The notes beneath the pieces were generated by a model. The model made no database searches. It saw nothing but the letters and a program-made list of their open reading frames with translations, and was not told the DNA's origin. Below, one piece after another: positions 36,677 through 47,260 of a DNA stretch of 64,000 nucleotides (positions are counted from its first letter, which is position 1; every line of letters begins with the position of its first letter). Source of the stretch: Methylococcaceae bacterium (lineage in GTDB: Bacteria; Pseudomonadota; Gammaproteobacteria; Methylococcales; Methylomonadaceae); assembly GCA_016715325.1 (NCBI GenBank), contig JADKAL010000014.1, positions 744,001-808,000 of the forward strand. Direction: 5' to 3'. A program made the translations under genes and the position numbers.

Positions 36677-36934
36677 AAATAATCCTGGTCAGTTTTTAAA
36701 ATATTTTGCCAAACAAATCACATAATTTGGCTTTATTCTTTTGTTAAAAGGTGTCTGTTATAAAATCAGGTTGCGAGTATAGAGCAACACATGAAACAAA
36801 TAAATTGAATATTTTTTAGCAATAAAACTTAAAAGGCTACTATACTTTTGCGAAGGATAATTTTGGTTGCTTTAATGATAATATTAACAATATCAACAAA
36901 GCGATCTGATGTTAATAACAAATAAGGGCGTTTC

Positions 36935-37996
36935 ATGATCTGGTTCAATCAGAAACAGAATGCAGTACTCGGCTTGGATATTAGTACTGCCGCGGTCAAA
37001 TTGCTGGAATTAAGTAAAGTGGGTACTCGTTACCGGGTCGAAAGTTACGCTGTGGCGCCTTTACCGCAAGATGCATTTGTCGATAAAAATATCGCTAACA
37101 TTGATGTCATTTCAGAAGCGATAAAATTCGCAGTAAAGCAGTCGGGCACCAAAATCCGCCAAGCTTGTGTGGCGGTATCCGGTTCTGCTGTCATGTCTAA
37201 AGTTATCTCTATCCCGGCTTCTTTAGACGAATCCGAGCTTGAAGATCAAATTTTGGACGAGGCATCTCAGTATGTTCCTTACTCGCTGGATGAGGTTAAT
37301 CTTGACTTTGAAATACAGCGAGTGAACGAAGCGAATTCTCAAATGCTGGATGTTCTTTTAGTTGCTTCGAGAAAGGAAAATGTAAACGATCGGGTAGAAG
37401 CGTTAGCTAAAGCCGGGTTGAAAACCAAGATTGTCGATGTTGAAGCCTTCGCCATAGAGAACGCATTCGTATTACTTACCGACCAACTGGAAGGTGCAAC
37501 CGAAGGTAAGACTTATGCTGTCGCGGATGTCGGCGCAACGATGGCAACCTTGAACATCGTCCATGACGGACATACCGTCTATACCCGCGAGCAGGGTTTC
37601 GGGGGGAAACAGTTGACCGAGGAAATTCAACGGCGATACGGATTTTCCTATGAGGAAGCTGGTTTAGCTAAGAAACGCGGCGGATTGCCTGAAAGCTATA
37701 ATGTCGATGTGCTAGAGCCGTTTAAAAAAGCGATGGTTCAACAAATTTCCAGGTCGATGCAGTTCTTTATGTCTTCCAGCGCAAACAGGACTGTGGATGG
37801 GATCGTTTTAGCCGGCGGTTGCGCATCCATTCCCGGCATTGATAGCTTGGTGGAACAAAGCTTGGGTATTACCGCTTATATCGCCAATCCCTTTATCAGT
37901 ATGGCGCTTTCCAATAAAGTGAAACCTCAAACCTTGAGTGCCGACGCGCCAGCTTTAATGTTGGCTTGCGGATTGGCATTAAGGAGTTTCGATTAA
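36935..37996 (+). CDS. pilM: Type IV pilus inner-membrane platform protein PilM
   Basis: A 353-residue actin-like ATP-binding protein on the cytoplasmic face of the type IV pilus machine. VLGLDISTAAVKLLELSK and YAVADVGATMATLNIVHDG are the phosphate-binding loops, and GIVLAGGCASIPGID is the adenosine motif. It binds the N-terminal motif of PilN. First gene of pilMNOPQ; its stop overlaps pilN (TAATG). Confidence 0.96.
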   Translation: MIWFNQKQNAVLGLDISTAAVKLLELSKVGTRYRVESYAVAPLPQDAFVDKNIANIDVISEAIKFAVKQSGTKIRQACVAVSGSAVMSKVISIPASLDESELEDQILDEASQYVPYSLDEVNLDFEIQRVNEANSQMLDVLLVASRKENVNDRVEALAKAGLKTKIVDVEAFAIENAFVLLTDQLEGATEGKTYAVADVGATMATLNIVHDGHTVYTREQGFGGKQLTEEIQRRYGFSYEEAGLAKKRGGLPESYNVDVLEPFKKAMVQQISRSMQFFMSSSANRTVDGIVLAGGCASIPGIDSLVEQSLGITAYIANPFISMALSNKVKPQTLSADAPALMLACGLALRSFD

Positions 37997-38571
37997 TGGC
38001 AAAAATTAATTTACTGCCTTGGCGCGAAGAGCTTCGCCAACGTAAGAAAAAAGAATTTCTATCGTTGTTAGGATTAGGGGCTTTAGTGTCCGTCCTTATT
38101 ATAGGATTAGTCCATCTTTATATCGATGGGTTGAAAGACTACCAAAATCAAAGAAATAAAGTGTTGCAAGATGAGATTGTTGAACTCGATAAAAAAATTG
38201 TTGAAGTTAAAACAATCGGGGAAAAGAAAAGTAAATTGCTGGCAAAGATTGATCTTGTGCAACGATTACAGGAAAGCCGTCCTGAAATTGTTCATTTGTT
38301 TGATGAAATTCCAAAAACAACACCGGATGGTGTATTCCTAACTAAATTTACGCAATTGGGACCGAATCTTGTATTTGAAGGTAAAACCCAATCCAATGCG
38401 CGGGTTTCGGCATTTATGCGAGCGGTTGAAGCTTCTCCATGGTTAAAATCGCCTAAACTGGATGTAATCAAGTCGCCTACCAAAACCGATGTCGAACAAA
38501 ATAGTGACTTTACCTTACGAGCCATGCTCGGCAAAAAAGAAACTGAATCCGAGAAAGGGGTTAAACCATGA
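37996..38571 (+). CDS. pilN: Type IV pilus assembly protein PilN
   Basis: 191 residues. The conserved cytoplasmic tail MAKINLLPWREELRQRKKKE binds PilM, followed by one membrane helix (about 26-48), a coiled coil and a ferredoxin-like periplasmic domain. It dimerises with PilO to link PilM to the PilP-PilQ channel. The start at 37996 overlaps the pilM stop by 1 nt; a longer in-frame start lies inside pilM and is rejected because family members begin at MAKINLLPWR. Confidence 0.95.
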   Translation: MAKINLLPWREELRQRKKKEFLSLLGLGALVSVLIIGLVHLYIDGLKDYQNQRNKVLQDEIVELDKKIVEVKTIGEKKSKLLAKIDLVQRLQESRPEIVHLFDEIPKTTPDGVFLTKFTQLGPNLVFEGKTQSNARVSAFMRAVEASPWLKSPKLDVIKSPTKTDVEQNSDFTLRAMLGKKETESEKGVKP

Positions 38572-39197
38572 ACCTGTCGGAAATTAATTGGGACATAAAT
38601 GCTTCCGGCACATGGCCGATGCCTGTAAAGGCGTTAGTGATCGGATTAGCTTGTTTAATGGTCATCGGCGGAGGCGTTTATCTCGACACACTTGCCCAGC
38701 TCGACGAATTAGCCGCTTTAGAGAAAAAAGAGATTGACTTAAAAACCGATTTTGAAGGGAAGCAAAAAAAATCGGCGAATCTCCAAGATTATCGAGATCA
38801 ATTGGCGCAAATAGAAACGTCACTTGCGATTATGATCAAGCAGATGCCTACTGAAGAAGAAGTAGCAAGCCTTTTGATCGACATCTCTCAAACCGGTTTA
38901 GCAAGCGGGTTAGAATTTAGACTCTTTAAACCGGGAGCGCCAATCCCTAAGGAGTTTTATTCGGAACTTCCGATTACGCTCCAAGTGGTCGGTAAATATG
39001 AGGAATTAAGTCTATTCGTTAGCGGATTAGCAGCTTTACCGCGAATTGTTACAGTACATGACGTGAAGATAACCCCTGTTACTACGAAAGGGGGCGAAGA
39101 AAATACGATGATTATGGATGCCGTCGTGAAGACCTATAACGAAAAGATAGCGGATACATCGTCCCCTGCGGACAAAAAGAAGAGGGGGAAAAAGTAG
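38568..39197 (+). CDS. pilO: Type IV pilus assembly protein PilO
   Basis: 209 residues with a membrane helix (about 21-43), a coiled coil (LAALEKKEIDLKTDFEGKQK) and a ferredoxin-like domain including GLEFRLFKPGAPIPKEFYSE and LPITLQVVGKYEEL. It partners PilN in the alignment subcomplex. It overlaps pilN by 4 nt (ATGA). Confidence 0.95.
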   Translation: MNLSEINWDINASGTWPMPVKALVIGLACLMVIGGGVYLDTLAQLDELAALEKKEIDLKTDFEGKQKKSANLQDYRDQLAQIETSLAIMIKQMPTEEEVASLLIDISQTGLASGLEFRLFKPGAPIPKEFYSELPITLQVVGKYEELSLFVSGLAALPRIVTVHDVKITPVTTKGGEENTMIMDAVVKTYNEKIADTSSPADKKKRGKK

Positions 39198-39199
39198 TA

Positions 39200-39760
39200 A
39201 TGGATATTTACCAACCCTTTTTTGCTGTTCTTAAGAGATTCAGTTTACTGCTCTGTTCCGTATTAGTTCTGTCTAATTTAACGGGTTGCAGTAACGACGA
39301 TTTGTCTGATTTAAAAAAATATATAACCGACGTGAAGGCTAGACCGAAAGGAATGATCGAACCTTTGCCGGAAATTAAACCGGTTGAGCCGTTTGTCTTT
39401 AAGCCTGAAGGTCTACGCGATCCGTTTAAATCGACAAGCGAATCCGAAGAGGCAGAAGAAACTGCTGTTTCAATCGGAAACGGAATTAGGCCCGATACAT
39501 CTAGACGTAAAGAAGAGTTAGAGGCTTTTCCTTTGGATAGTTTGAGAATGGTGGGGACCGTGGTAATGAAATCGAATCTATGGGGACTCGTCAAAGCGAG
39601 CGATAAAACCATATATCGCGTTCAAGTAGGAAATTACATGGGTAAGAATTACGGAAAGATTATCCGGATTCTTAACGACAAGATTGAATTAATGGAAATT
39701 GTTCCCGATAAGCCCGGTACGTGGCGAGAACAGCAAACTTCATTAGCTTTGACAGAATGA
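39200..39760 (+). CDS. pilP: Type IV pilus lipoprotein PilP
   Basis: A 186-residue lipoprotein (lipobox LSNLTGC). A disordered linker carries the ARPKGMIEPLPEIKPVEPF motif that binds PilN-PilO. The C-terminal beta domain (FPLDSLRMVGTV..., VQVGNYMGKNYGKI) contacts the N0 domain of PilQ. Confidence 0.95.
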   Translation: MDIYQPFFAVLKRFSLLLCSVLVLSNLTGCSNDDLSDLKKYITDVKARPKGMIEPLPEIKPVEPFVFKPEGLRDPFKSTSESEEAEETAVSIGNGIRPDTSRRKEELEAFPLDSLRMVGTVVMKSNLWGLVKASDKTIYRVQVGNYMGKNYGKIIRILNDKIELMEIVPDKPGTWREQQTSLALTE

Positions 39761-39774
39761 TTTTGAGGGTAAAA

Positions 39775-42072
39775 ATGAATAATAAACAGGGTATGAGTAT
39801 GTGGAACACATTGACGCGAATGAGGATAACTTACGTCAGTTTAAGCGTGTTGTTGTTTATTTTCCAAATTGCCTCAGTTAAAGCATCAGGTCTTGCGATA
39901 ACCGGAATCGATGTTGCTTCCTCGGGAGGAGACAAGCTTCAGGTACAAATGGAATTAAACGGTTCCGCCGTTGCTCCGAAAGTGTTTCAAACAGACAATC
40001 CGGCGCGGATAGCACTGGATTTCCCAGGCGTTGCAAACGGACTGGGCAAGAAAATGTATCCGATAAACCAAGGTGCTGTTAGTAGTATTTATGTCGCCGA
40101 AGCGGCTGATAGAGTCCGGGTCGTTGTAAATCTTATTGAGCCTACGACTTTTAACACCAAAATCGAAGGCAATAAAGTGCTACTGTCCTTATCTAATTCG
40201 CGGTCTGCCGGAGCGATGCCGGTTTCGGCAGCAAGTAGACCTTATATCAGAAAATCAACACCTTCATCGGTAGCGGCCGGCTTGATTCCTGAACAAGGAA
40301 TAAAAGGAATTGATTTTAAACGCGGCGATAACGGAGAAGGCAGAATTTTAGTCTCACTTGCCAATCCGGATACTATCGTAAACACGCGTGAAGAAGGCGG
40401 CAATGTTGTTATTAGCTTCATTAATACGCGTTTACCCGAAAATTTATCCAAACGCCTGGATGTATCAGAGTTTGCTACGCCGGTCAAAACGATTTCCTCA
40501 ACTTCTTCGAGCAGAGAGACGACGATTACAGCAGGAATGCAAAATAGCTTGTACGATTACTCGCTGTTTCAATCGGAGGGTTTGTTGACGGTAGAATTTA
40601 GACCGTTAACGGAGCAAGAGAAAGAAGTCTTAGATAGTAAACGCGAAAAATACAAAGGCGATAGGTTGTCTTTGAATTTCCAGGATATTGATATACGCAG
40701 TGTCATAGCAATTTTAGCCGAATTTACCGGACAGAATGTTGTGGCGGGAGATGAGGTCGCCGGCACCATCACGTTAAAAATGGATGATGTGCCTTGGGAT
40801 GAAGCTTTGGATTTCATCATGATGACGAAAGGACTCGAAAAATTCGAATCCGGCAATGTCATCCTGGTGGCGCCGGTCGGTAAAATTAAGGAATACAAAG
40901 AAAAACAACAAGCTACCGAACAAGTTGTCGAGCAATTGGAGCCATTAATAACGGAATATATAAAGATCAACTATTCCAGAGCGGAAAACTTTAGAAACTT
41001 GTTAAACGGTCTGGATACAGGGGCCTTCGGTAGCTGCGGTCCGAGTAAATCGTCAGGTTCAGGTGGCGGGTCGAGCGGCGGATCGGGTGGTCAATCTGGC
41101 GGTTCCAGCCAGGGCAATCAGCAGTCTGGAGGATCTCAACAGGGTGGCGGGGTCAATACCCAAAACGACAAATTTAGAATCTTGTCTACTCGCGGTTCTG
41201 CGGTTGTCGATGCAAGAACGAATACCTTAATCGTTCGCGAGACAGCCAAGCGCTTAGATGAAGCCAAAAAACTAATTCGCAGACTGGATGTGCCGGTACG
41301 TCAAGTCATGATCGAAGTACGGATAGCGACGGCTAGCACGATATTTGCAAAACAATTGGGTGTTAGATTCGGTGTAGGTAAACAAGCCGGTGTTGGATCG
41401 AGTAAGACATTTGCTCTCGGCGGCAGAGGAACGCGAGGAAACGAGAATGCCGAGCCGGACGATGAAGGCAAAATCGGCGAGCTTAGCAGTCAAATGGTCG
41501 AATTAGGGCTTGCTTCGCCATACGGCGCATTGGGTATGACCCTGGTAAGAGCGGCCGATTACGTATTAAACCTTGAATTACAAGCGTTACAAAACAATAA
41601 CCAAGGTGAATTGCTGTCCAATCCTAGAGTATTGACGTCCGATCGTTGCCAAGCGACTATCAAGCAAGGTACTCAGATACCTTACCGTGTACAACAAGGG
41701 CAGGGTGCGTTTTCGGTTGAATATAAAGACGCAACGTTGACGCTTGATGTATTGCCGCAAATTACCCCGAGCGGAAGTGTTGTGATGGCATTGAAAGTGT
41801 CTAAAGATGCGCCGGGCGCTTCATCGGTCGACGGGGTTGCTATCGATACGCGTCAACTTGAGACGAATGTCCATGTGATGGATGGCGAAACCGTGGTACT
41901 AGGCGGTATATTCGAGCAAACATTCAACGATAACGTAAACAAAGTACCGTTTTTTGGAGATATTCCAGGCATTGGGTTTTTATTTAAGAGAAATGTTAAA
42001 CAAGACGATAAGTCTGAATTGCTGATCTTTGTAACACCCAAAATCATTAAAGATAATCTAGCAACTAACTGA
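39775..42072 (+). CDS. pilQ: Type IV pilus secretin PilQ
   Basis: About 765 residues. A signal peptide is followed by two AMIN domains (about 35-235) that bind peptidoglycan, an N0/STN domain (LSLNFQDIDIRSVIAILAEF), an N1/KH domain, and the secretin core (VRQVMIEVRIATAS through VPFFGDIPGIGFLFK). The core forms the outer-membrane gate. Residues about 427-459 are a Gly/Ser/Gln-rich insertion. The ATG at 39775 was chosen because GAGGG lies 6 nt upstream; the longer frame starts inside pilP. Confidence 0.95.
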   Translation: MNNKQGMSMWNTLTRMRITYVSLSVLLFIFQIASVKASGLAITGIDVASSGGDKLQVQMELNGSAVAPKVFQTDNPARIALDFPGVANGLGKKMYPINQGAVSSIYVAEAADRVRVVVNLIEPTTFNTKIEGNKVLLSLSNSRSAGAMPVSAASRPYIRKSTPSSVAAGLIPEQGIKGIDFKRGDNGEGRILVSLANPDTIVNTREEGGNVVISFINTRLPENLSKRLDVSEFATPVKTISSTSSSRETTITAGMQNSLYDYSLFQSEGLLTVEFRPLTEQEKEVLDSKREKYKGDRLSLNFQDIDIRSVIAILAEFTGQNVVAGDEVAGTITLKMDDVPWDEALDFIMMTKGLEKFESGNVILVAPVGKIKEYKEKQQATEQVVEQLEPLITEYIKINYSRAENFRNLLNGLDTGAFGSCGPSKSSGSGGGSSGGSGGQSGGSSQGNQQSGGSQQGGGVNTQNDKFRILSTRGSAVVDARTNTLIVRETAKRLDEAKKLIRRLDVPVRQVMIEVRIATASTIFAKQLGVRFGVGKQAGVGSSKTFALGGRGTRGNENAEPDDEGKIGELSSQMVELGLASPYGALGMTLVRAADYVLNLELQALQNNNQGELLSNPRVLTSDRCQATIKQGTQIPYRVQQGQGAFSVEYKDATLTLDVLPQITPSGSVVMALKVSKDAPGASSVDGVAIDTRQLETNVHVMDGETVVLGGIFEQTFNDNVNKVPFFGDIPGIGFLFKRNVKQDDKSELLIFVTPKIIKDNLATN

Positions 42073-42086
42073 TCACTTCAACTTGT

Positions 42087-42118
42087 CAAAAAAAGGGGGC
42101 ATAATGCCCCCTTTTTTA
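42087..42118 (+). terminator. Terminator between pilQ and aroK
   Basis: AAAAAAGGGGGCAT and ATGCCCCCTTTTTT form a compact GC stem flanked by A and T runs. It separates the pil operon from aroKB. Confidence 0.88.
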
Positions 42119-42141
42119 ATCTAAAAATAAGCAGCCCCAGA

Positions 42142-42663
42142 ATGACATCGGAGAACATCTACTTGATAGGCCTTATGGGAGCAGGAAAAACAACAATAGG
42201 CAGGCAATTGGCTAAATCGCTGAAATTACCGTTTTATGATAGCGATAAAGCAATAGAAGAAAGTACTGGCGTCGATATTCCCACTATTTTTGAATTTGAA
42301 GGCGAAGAAGGTTTCAGGGATCGCGAACAAAAAATGATACAAAAGCTTACTCAGTTGCAGGGCATTGTTCTTGCTACTGGCGGCGGCGCAATTTTGCGCG
42401 AAGAAAACCGCAAGTTATTAAAAGAAAACGGTTATGTTGTGTATTTACAGTGTTCCGTCGATAGAATACTGGAGAGGACCCGGCGCGATACACAACGTCC
42501 GTTACTAAAAACAGACAATCCGAAAGAACGGCTACAACAATTATTCGACCTGCGACAGCCGCTTTATTTATCTTGTGCCGATTTCAAGATAGATACCGGC
42601 GTTCACAAAACAAAAATTGTGGTGAATCGTATTCTCGAAGAATATAACGCAGTGAATGAATAA
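42142..42663 (+). CDS. aroK: Shikimate kinase
   Basis: A 173-residue P-loop kinase. [15 protein letters not shown] is the Walker [19 protein letters not shown] the shikimate site, and [11 protein letters not shown] and RPLLKTDNP the lid region. It phosphorylates shikimate in aromatic amino-acid synthesis. It overlaps aroB. Confidence 0.97.
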   Translation: MTSENIYLIGLMGAGKTTIGRQLAKSLKLPFYDSDKAIEESTGVDIPTIFEFEGEEGFRDREQKMIQKLTQLQGIVLATGGGAILREENRKLLKENGYVVYLQCSVDRILERTRRDTQRPLLKTDNPKERLQQLFDLRQPLYLSCADFKIDTGVHKTKIVVNRILEEYNAVNE

Positions 42664-42670
42664 AGAAATA

Positions 42671-43750
42671 ATGAAAACGCTAAATGTTGACTTAGGCTTT
42701 CGAAGTTATCCCATCTATATTGGTTCAAGTCTGTTAGATGAGCCGGGCTTATTAAGCCGTCATATCAAAGCAAATCAGGTTTTAGTCGTGACAAATGAAA
42801 CTATCGCGCCTTTGTATCTGGATAAAGTTCTAAATCAGCTCAGAGGTTTTAAGTACGAAAACGTTATTCTCCCCGATGGCGAACAATTTAAAAACCTCGA
42901 TGTCTTAAATCAAATTTTCGACGCTTTATTACTCAATAAATTCGGTCGTAGTACGACACTCATTGCTTTGGGCGGTGGCGTTATCGGCGATATGGGCGGA
43001 TTTGCAGCGGCTTGTTATCAACGTGGAATCCCTTTTATACAAATTCCGACAACATTACTTGCACAAGTCGACTCATCGGTCGGGGGTAAAACCGGAGTAA
43101 ACCATCCACTGGGAAAAAATATGATCGGTGCGTTTTACCAGCCCCAATGCGTCATTGCAGACATCCAAGTTTTCGACACCTTGGATGACCGGCAATTATC
43201 TGCAGGCCTTGCCGAAGTCATCAAGTACGGACTAATAAGAGATGCTGAGTTTTTTTCATGGCTGGAAAATAATATGACGGCTTTATTGGCGAGAGATAAA
43301 GAAACATTAGCCTTTGCCATCGAGCGTTCTTGTATTAATAAGGCGGAAGTCGTTGCAGAGGATGAGACGGAATCCGGTGTTAGGGCGACGTTGAATTTAG
43401 GTCATACATTCGGACATGCAATTGAAACCGGAATGGGCTATGGCGAATATCTGCACGGCGAGGCTGTTGCCATAGGGACGTGTCAAGCGGCCGATCTGTC
43501 AAAACGCTTAGGCTGGCTGACCGATACAGACGTGGAAAGAATTGTAACGCTTTTTAAAAAAGCGAAGCTTCCCATCGATCCGCCAAAGAATCTTAACGCA
43601 GATCAATTTATAAATTTGATGTCGGTAGATAAAAAAAATATCGAAGGTGAAATTAGATTGATATTATTGAAAGCGATTGGCGAGGCAACGTTACCAGTCG
43701 GTATCGACATAAAATTATTACGTGAAACGTTAGACGCTAAAAAGAACTAA
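42671..43750 (+). CDS. aroB: 3-dehydroquinate synthase
   Basis: About 359 residues. [40 protein letters not shown] and [11 protein letters not shown] hold the NAD and zinc-binding residues. The enzyme converts DAHP to 3-dehydroquinate. I prefer the ATG at 42671 ([15 protein letters not shown]) by family alignment; an in-frame ATG at 42656, overlapping aroK, is possible. Confidence 0.96.
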   Translation: MKTLNVDLGFRSYPIYIGSSLLDEPGLLSRHIKANQVLVVTNETIAPLYLDKVLNQLRGFKYENVILPDGEQFKNLDVLNQIFDALLLNKFGRSTTLIALGGGVIGDMGGFAAACYQRGIPFIQIPTTLLAQVDSSVGGKTGVNHPLGKNMIGAFYQPQCVIADIQVFDTLDDRQLSAGLAEVIKYGLIRDAEFFSWLENNMTALLARDKETLAFAIERSCINKAEVVAEDETESGVRATLNLGHTFGHAIETGMGYGEYLHGEAVAIGTCQAADLSKRLGWLTDTDVERIVTLFKKAKLPIDPPKNLNADQFINLMSVDKKNIEGEIRLILLKAIGEATLPVGIDIKLLRETLDAKKN

Positions 43751-43774
43751 TAAAAGCAAGTTGCGAGCCGTACA

Positions 43775-45244
43775 TTGAATGCAAAAATAAAGACACCGGC
43801 TTCAGGTTATTCTTTAATAACCAAAGAACGGACTCAAAAGCTTGATTTATTGCAACATTTAGTTGTCAATATTGCTCGTGCAATTGTCGTTTGCGGTCCT
43901 GAAGGTGTCGGTAAATCGCGTTTATTGAAATATTTTCAAGAAATGTCGGCGGATTCTAATATTTTTTGTTCAATAAACGGTGACAGTCGGCTGAGTTATG
44001 AGCAAGTGCTAGACATGTTAAAACAAGCGTTGGTTGATAAAATGCCGAATCTTAAGATTCCACCGTTATCAAAATTATCTGAAGGATTGACAGGTCAAAA
44101 CATTAAAGTTGTATTAGTGATCGACGAAGCAGGAAAGTTAGCGCCGGGTTTGATCGAGAGCCTTATCGCTTATGCGAACGGGCAACCTGCTTTGAGATGT
44201 ATTTTAGTATTGACTCATAGCGAATTATATCTAAAGAACAGCACCGATCCGGCTATTGAAGACTGTTATCAAATCGAAATTCCTCCGTTATCGGAAAAGC
44301 AATGCGGAGAATTTTTGGAATATTTATCGACTTTACCCAATTCGAGAGTTCAATTCAGCAGCATAAATGAAACAAGTGTTGCAGAGTTGTATCGGGAAAC
44401 TCACGGTATACCGGGCAACATCCTTAAATATTTGCCGCATCCTGAGCGTGGTAAGACGGTCGATTATGGCAAGCCGGTTCTTATTCTAGCTGTTATCGTT
44501 TTGATCGGTGTGGCATTAGGTGTGCAATGGTGGAGCGCAAAACAAACAACCGAAACCGAACAGAAAGTTGTAAGCAACCTAAAGCCTAATAACAATCAAG
44601 ACTCTCGAAAAAATAAGACGTTAGTTTCTGAGCAGGATAAGCAGAAGCAATTTCCCGTTCAATCTGCAGCAGAACAAACGGTGAAAAAACCAAATCAACT
44701 GCCGATCGAGCCTTTAGCCACAGCAACGCCAGCGGCTCCGCCCGTTCAAAATAGGATTTTGGAATCGCCCAAGATTGAGACGCCGTTACAAAAAAATTAC
44801 GTAGTAAGTGCCTCTTCAACGACAGATGATGCAACTTTAAATCCGGATAATTTGAACGCACAAACTAAACCGGATAATGCCGGGAATATCGAGAACCAGA
44901 CTCAGGAAAATACTACGGCGACACAGGAGGAAGGCGAGCGCTGGATTAAAGCCGAACCGGTTGAAAATTATACTTTACAGTTAATGGCGCTCCCGGACGA
45001 ACAAACAATCATCGATGTAATGACGAGAAATCAGGCGATTGGAGAAAAATTGCGTTACGTCAAAACTAAAACCAAAACGGGTAAAGATAGGTTTATCCTT
45101 TTGTACGGTTCTTATCCGAATCTCGAGGAAGCCGGAAATGAGGCGAGCGTTTTGCCTAAAGAGTTTCAAAAAACCTGGACTCGAAAGATAAGCGTAATTC
45201 AACAAGAAATATTAACAACTTATTCATCCAACTCAGCAGAATAA
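43775..45244 (+). CDS. damX: DamX-like AAA-SPOR protein
   Basis: A 489-residue protein starting with TTG. The N-terminal AAA ATPase-like domain (about 15-220) has GPEGVGKS and a [11 protein letters not shown]alker B. One membrane helix follows (about 233-251, [18 protein letters not shown]), then a disordered Pro/Thr/Gln-rich linker and a C-terminal SPOR domain (about 395-480, [18 protein letters not shown]). SPOR domains bind denuded septal peptidoglycan, and DamX acts at the division site. Its place after aroKB matches E. coli. Confidence 0.9.
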   Translation: MNAKIKTPASGYSLITKERTQKLDLLQHLVVNIARAIVVCGPEGVGKSRLLKYFQEMSADSNIFCSINGDSRLSYEQVLDMLKQALVDKMPNLKIPPLSKLSEGLTGQNIKVVLVIDEAGKLAPGLIESLIAYANGQPALRCILVLTHSELYLKNSTDPAIEDCYQIEIPPLSEKQCGEFLEYLSTLPNSRVQFSSINETSVAELYRETHGIPGNILKYLPHPERGKTVDYGKPVLILAVIVLIGVALGVQWWSAKQTTETEQKVVSNLKPNNNQDSRKNKTLVSEQDKQKQFPVQSAAEQTVKKPNQLPIEPLATATPAAPPVQNRILESPKIETPLQKNYVVSASSTTDDATLNPDNLNAQTKPDNAGNIENQTQENTTATQEEGERWIKAEPVENYTLQLMALPDEQTIIDVMTRNQAIGEKLRYVKTKTKTGKDRFILLYGSYPNLEEAGNEASVLPKEFQKTWTRKISVIQQEILTTYSSNSAE

Positions 45245-45246
45245 AA

Positions 45247-46314
45247 ATGATGGACTTAAAAAACGACACCTTCATCAGGGCGTTGTTGAAACAACCCGTA
45301 GAATACACTCCGGTTTGGATGATGCGACAAGCAGGACGTTATTTGCCGGAATATCGAGCAGTAAGAGAGAAGGCCGGCAGCTTTCTAAATCTGTGTACCA
45401 ATCCGGAATTGGCCTGTGAAGTCACAATGCAGCCGTTGCGCCGATTTGATTTCGATGCCGCAATTTTATTTTCCGATATTCTAACGATTCCCGACGCAAT
45501 GGGCTTGGGATTATTTTTTAGCGAGAATGAAGGACCGAAATTTAAGAATCCGATAAAAACCGTGGCGGATATTCAAAAAATACCGATACCTGATCCGGAG
45601 ATTGAGCTGCGCTATGTCATCGATGCTGTTCGGCTTATTAGAAAGGAATTGCAAGGCCGTGTGCCTTTAATCGGGTTTTCAGGAAGTCCTTGGACATTAG
45701 CGACCTACATGGTCGAGGGCGGCAGCAGTAAGAGCTTTCAAAAAGTTAAAAGTTTGATGTACGAACAACCTAAGCAACTCCATATTCTTCTCGAAAAGCT
45801 CGCATTATCGGTTGCTGCTTACCTGAATGCGCAAATTGCAGCCGGAGCTCAAGCCGTCATGTTATTCGATACTTGGGGCGGATCGTTAACGACCGAGGAT
45901 TACGCAGAGTTTTCACTCAATTACGCAAAACAAATTCGATCATTATTAAACGTGGATAGGGAAGGGCATAAAATACCGACCATACTATTTACCAAGGGCG
46001 GCGGGCAATGGTTGGAAGCAATGTTGGATGCCGGATACGATGCCTTAGGGCTGGATTGGCAAACCGATATTCAACTTGCTCGTCGGAGAGTAGGTCATAA
46101 AGTCGCCTTACAAGGGAATATGGACCCCATAACACTCTACGCGCAACCTGATTTTATCCGTGAAAAAGTAAAAACGATATTGGAGAAATATGGGACCGGT
46201 TCCGGTCATGTCTTTAACTTGGGGCATGGTATATTACCCGATGTTAATCCTGAGCACGTGAAAGCGATGGTCGATGCAGTTCATCACTTCAGCCCAGCCT
46301 ATCATCCAGATTAA
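45247..46314 (+). CDS. hemE: Uroporphyrinogen decarboxylase
   Basis: A 355-residue Hem[17 protein letters not shown] at the N-terminus holds the substrate arginine residues; [29 protein letters not shown] and [15 protein letters not shown] are invariant. It decarboxylates uroporphyrinogen III to coproporphyrinogen III in heme synthesis. It follows damX by 2 nt. Confidence 0.98.
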   Translation: MMDLKNDTFIRALLKQPVEYTPVWMMRQAGRYLPEYRAVREKAGSFLNLCTNPELACEVTMQPLRRFDFDAAILFSDILTIPDAMGLGLFFSENEGPKFKNPIKTVADIQKIPIPDPEIELRYVIDAVRLIRKELQGRVPLIGFSGSPWTLATYMVEGGSSKSFQKVKSLMYEQPKQLHILLEKLALSVAAYLNAQIAAGAQAVMLFDTWGGSLTTEDYAEFSLNYAKQIRSLLNVDREGHKIPTILFTKGGGQWLEAMLDAGYDALGLDWQTDIQLARRRVGHKVALQGNMDPITLYAQPDFIREKVKTILEKYGTGSGHVFNLGHGILPDVNPEHVKAMVDAVHHFSPAYHPD

Positions 46315-46340
46315 CACATCGAATTGAAGAGGTAACCGAA

Positions 46341-46799
46341 ATGAAAAGAAGTATCTTAGCCATTGCGTTGATAATTAATCCGGGGTTCGTACTCTCTGAA
46401 AGCAAAACAGCAAACGAGCCGGTTGAGATTGTTGTGCATAGAAGTCCAAGTTGCAGTTGTTGCGGAAAATGGGTAGAACACTTGAAACAGAACAATTTTA
46501 AAGTTGAAGATATCGTTACAGAAGGTGTTCAGTCTATTAAAGATAAATTTGGAGTAACCCAGGGCATGGCTTCATGCCATACTGCCTTAGTGAACGGATA
46601 TGTGGTTGAAGGTCACGTTCCGGCAAACGACATAAATAACTTGTTAAAAAATAAACCCCAAGTTGTCGGTATATCTGTACCGGGAATGCCGAAAGGAACA
46701 CCTGGAATGGAAATGGGCGGAAAAAAAGATGCCTTTCAAGTATTGAGCTTCGATAAAAACAATCAGTACAAAGTGTTTAATAGTTATGCGGCTGAATAG
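46341..46799 (+). CDS. DUF411 metal-binding protein
   Basis: 152 residues with a signal peptide, so probably periplasmic. The DUF411 core has HRSPSCSCCGKWVEHLKQNN, GMASCHTALVNGYVVEGHVP and GISVPGMPKGTPGMEMG. The Cys cluster and Met-rich tail suggest copper binding, as reported for related proteins near copper-resistance genes. No copper operon is beside it here. It starts 26 nt after hemE. Confidence 0.88.
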   Translation: MKRSILAIALIINPGFVLSESKTANEPVEIVVHRSPSCSCCGKWVEHLKQNNFKVEDIVTEGVQSIKDKFGVTQGMASCHTALVNGYVVEGHVPANDINNLLKNKPQVVGISVPGMPKGTPGMEMGGKKDAFQVLSFDKNNQYKVFNSYAAE

Positions 46800-46850
46800 A
46801 AAAAAACGAATTGCGATTGAAATGATTTAAGCAAACTCTGAACAAGTTGA

Positions 46851-46915
46851 TTCCGTTCATGGTTCGACAAACTCACCACGAACGGAATCAACTGCTTAGC
46901 GTTCGTCTTGAGCCT
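46851..46915. repeat. Family B-type repeat fragments
   Basis: TTCCGTTCATGGTTCGACAA with CACGAACGGAA forms a palindrome. It is followed by CGTTCGTCTTGAGCCTGTC, matching the core of the dispersed repeats. The ends typical of full copies are missing. Confidence 0.55.
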
Positions 46916-47026
46916 GTCTCAGGACTAAATCAGAGGTTCCTTAAATACACAGGACTCTTTAAGAGACAGATTTATAATGTCATCCTTCGAAAGGTTGGAC
47001 TTAACATGACAATTTATTTGAAGCGC

Positions 47027-47260
47027 TTAATTTTTTAATTCAAGTTCATTTGTCTTTCGCTCACTAATGTCGACACATGCTCCCCTCAAACCAAGAAACT
47101 CGCCATCTTCATTAAAACGAGGGGAGCCAGAATTCATTACCCATCGGTAAATACCCGCATTATTTTTTAACCGATGGTCAATGCAAAAAGGGTTGCGCCT
47201 GATTAAAGCAAGCTGGAAGGTTTCTAAAAGAAGTTTAAATCATCAGAATGAATATGCTCC
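47027..47260 (-). pseudogene. Frameshifted C-terminal PAS end of the adjacent regulator
   Basis: The next gene stops at 47235, but its second PAS domain continues in other frames. SNGWAEHIHSDDLNFF is followed by LETFQLALIRRNPF, AGIYRWVMNSGSPRFNEDG and GACVDISERKTNELELKN, ending at 47027. Adding one A to the A5 run at 47274-47278 and one T to the T4 run at 47226-47229 (minus-strand bases) gives a complete PAS-PAC domain. Confidence 0.7.
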
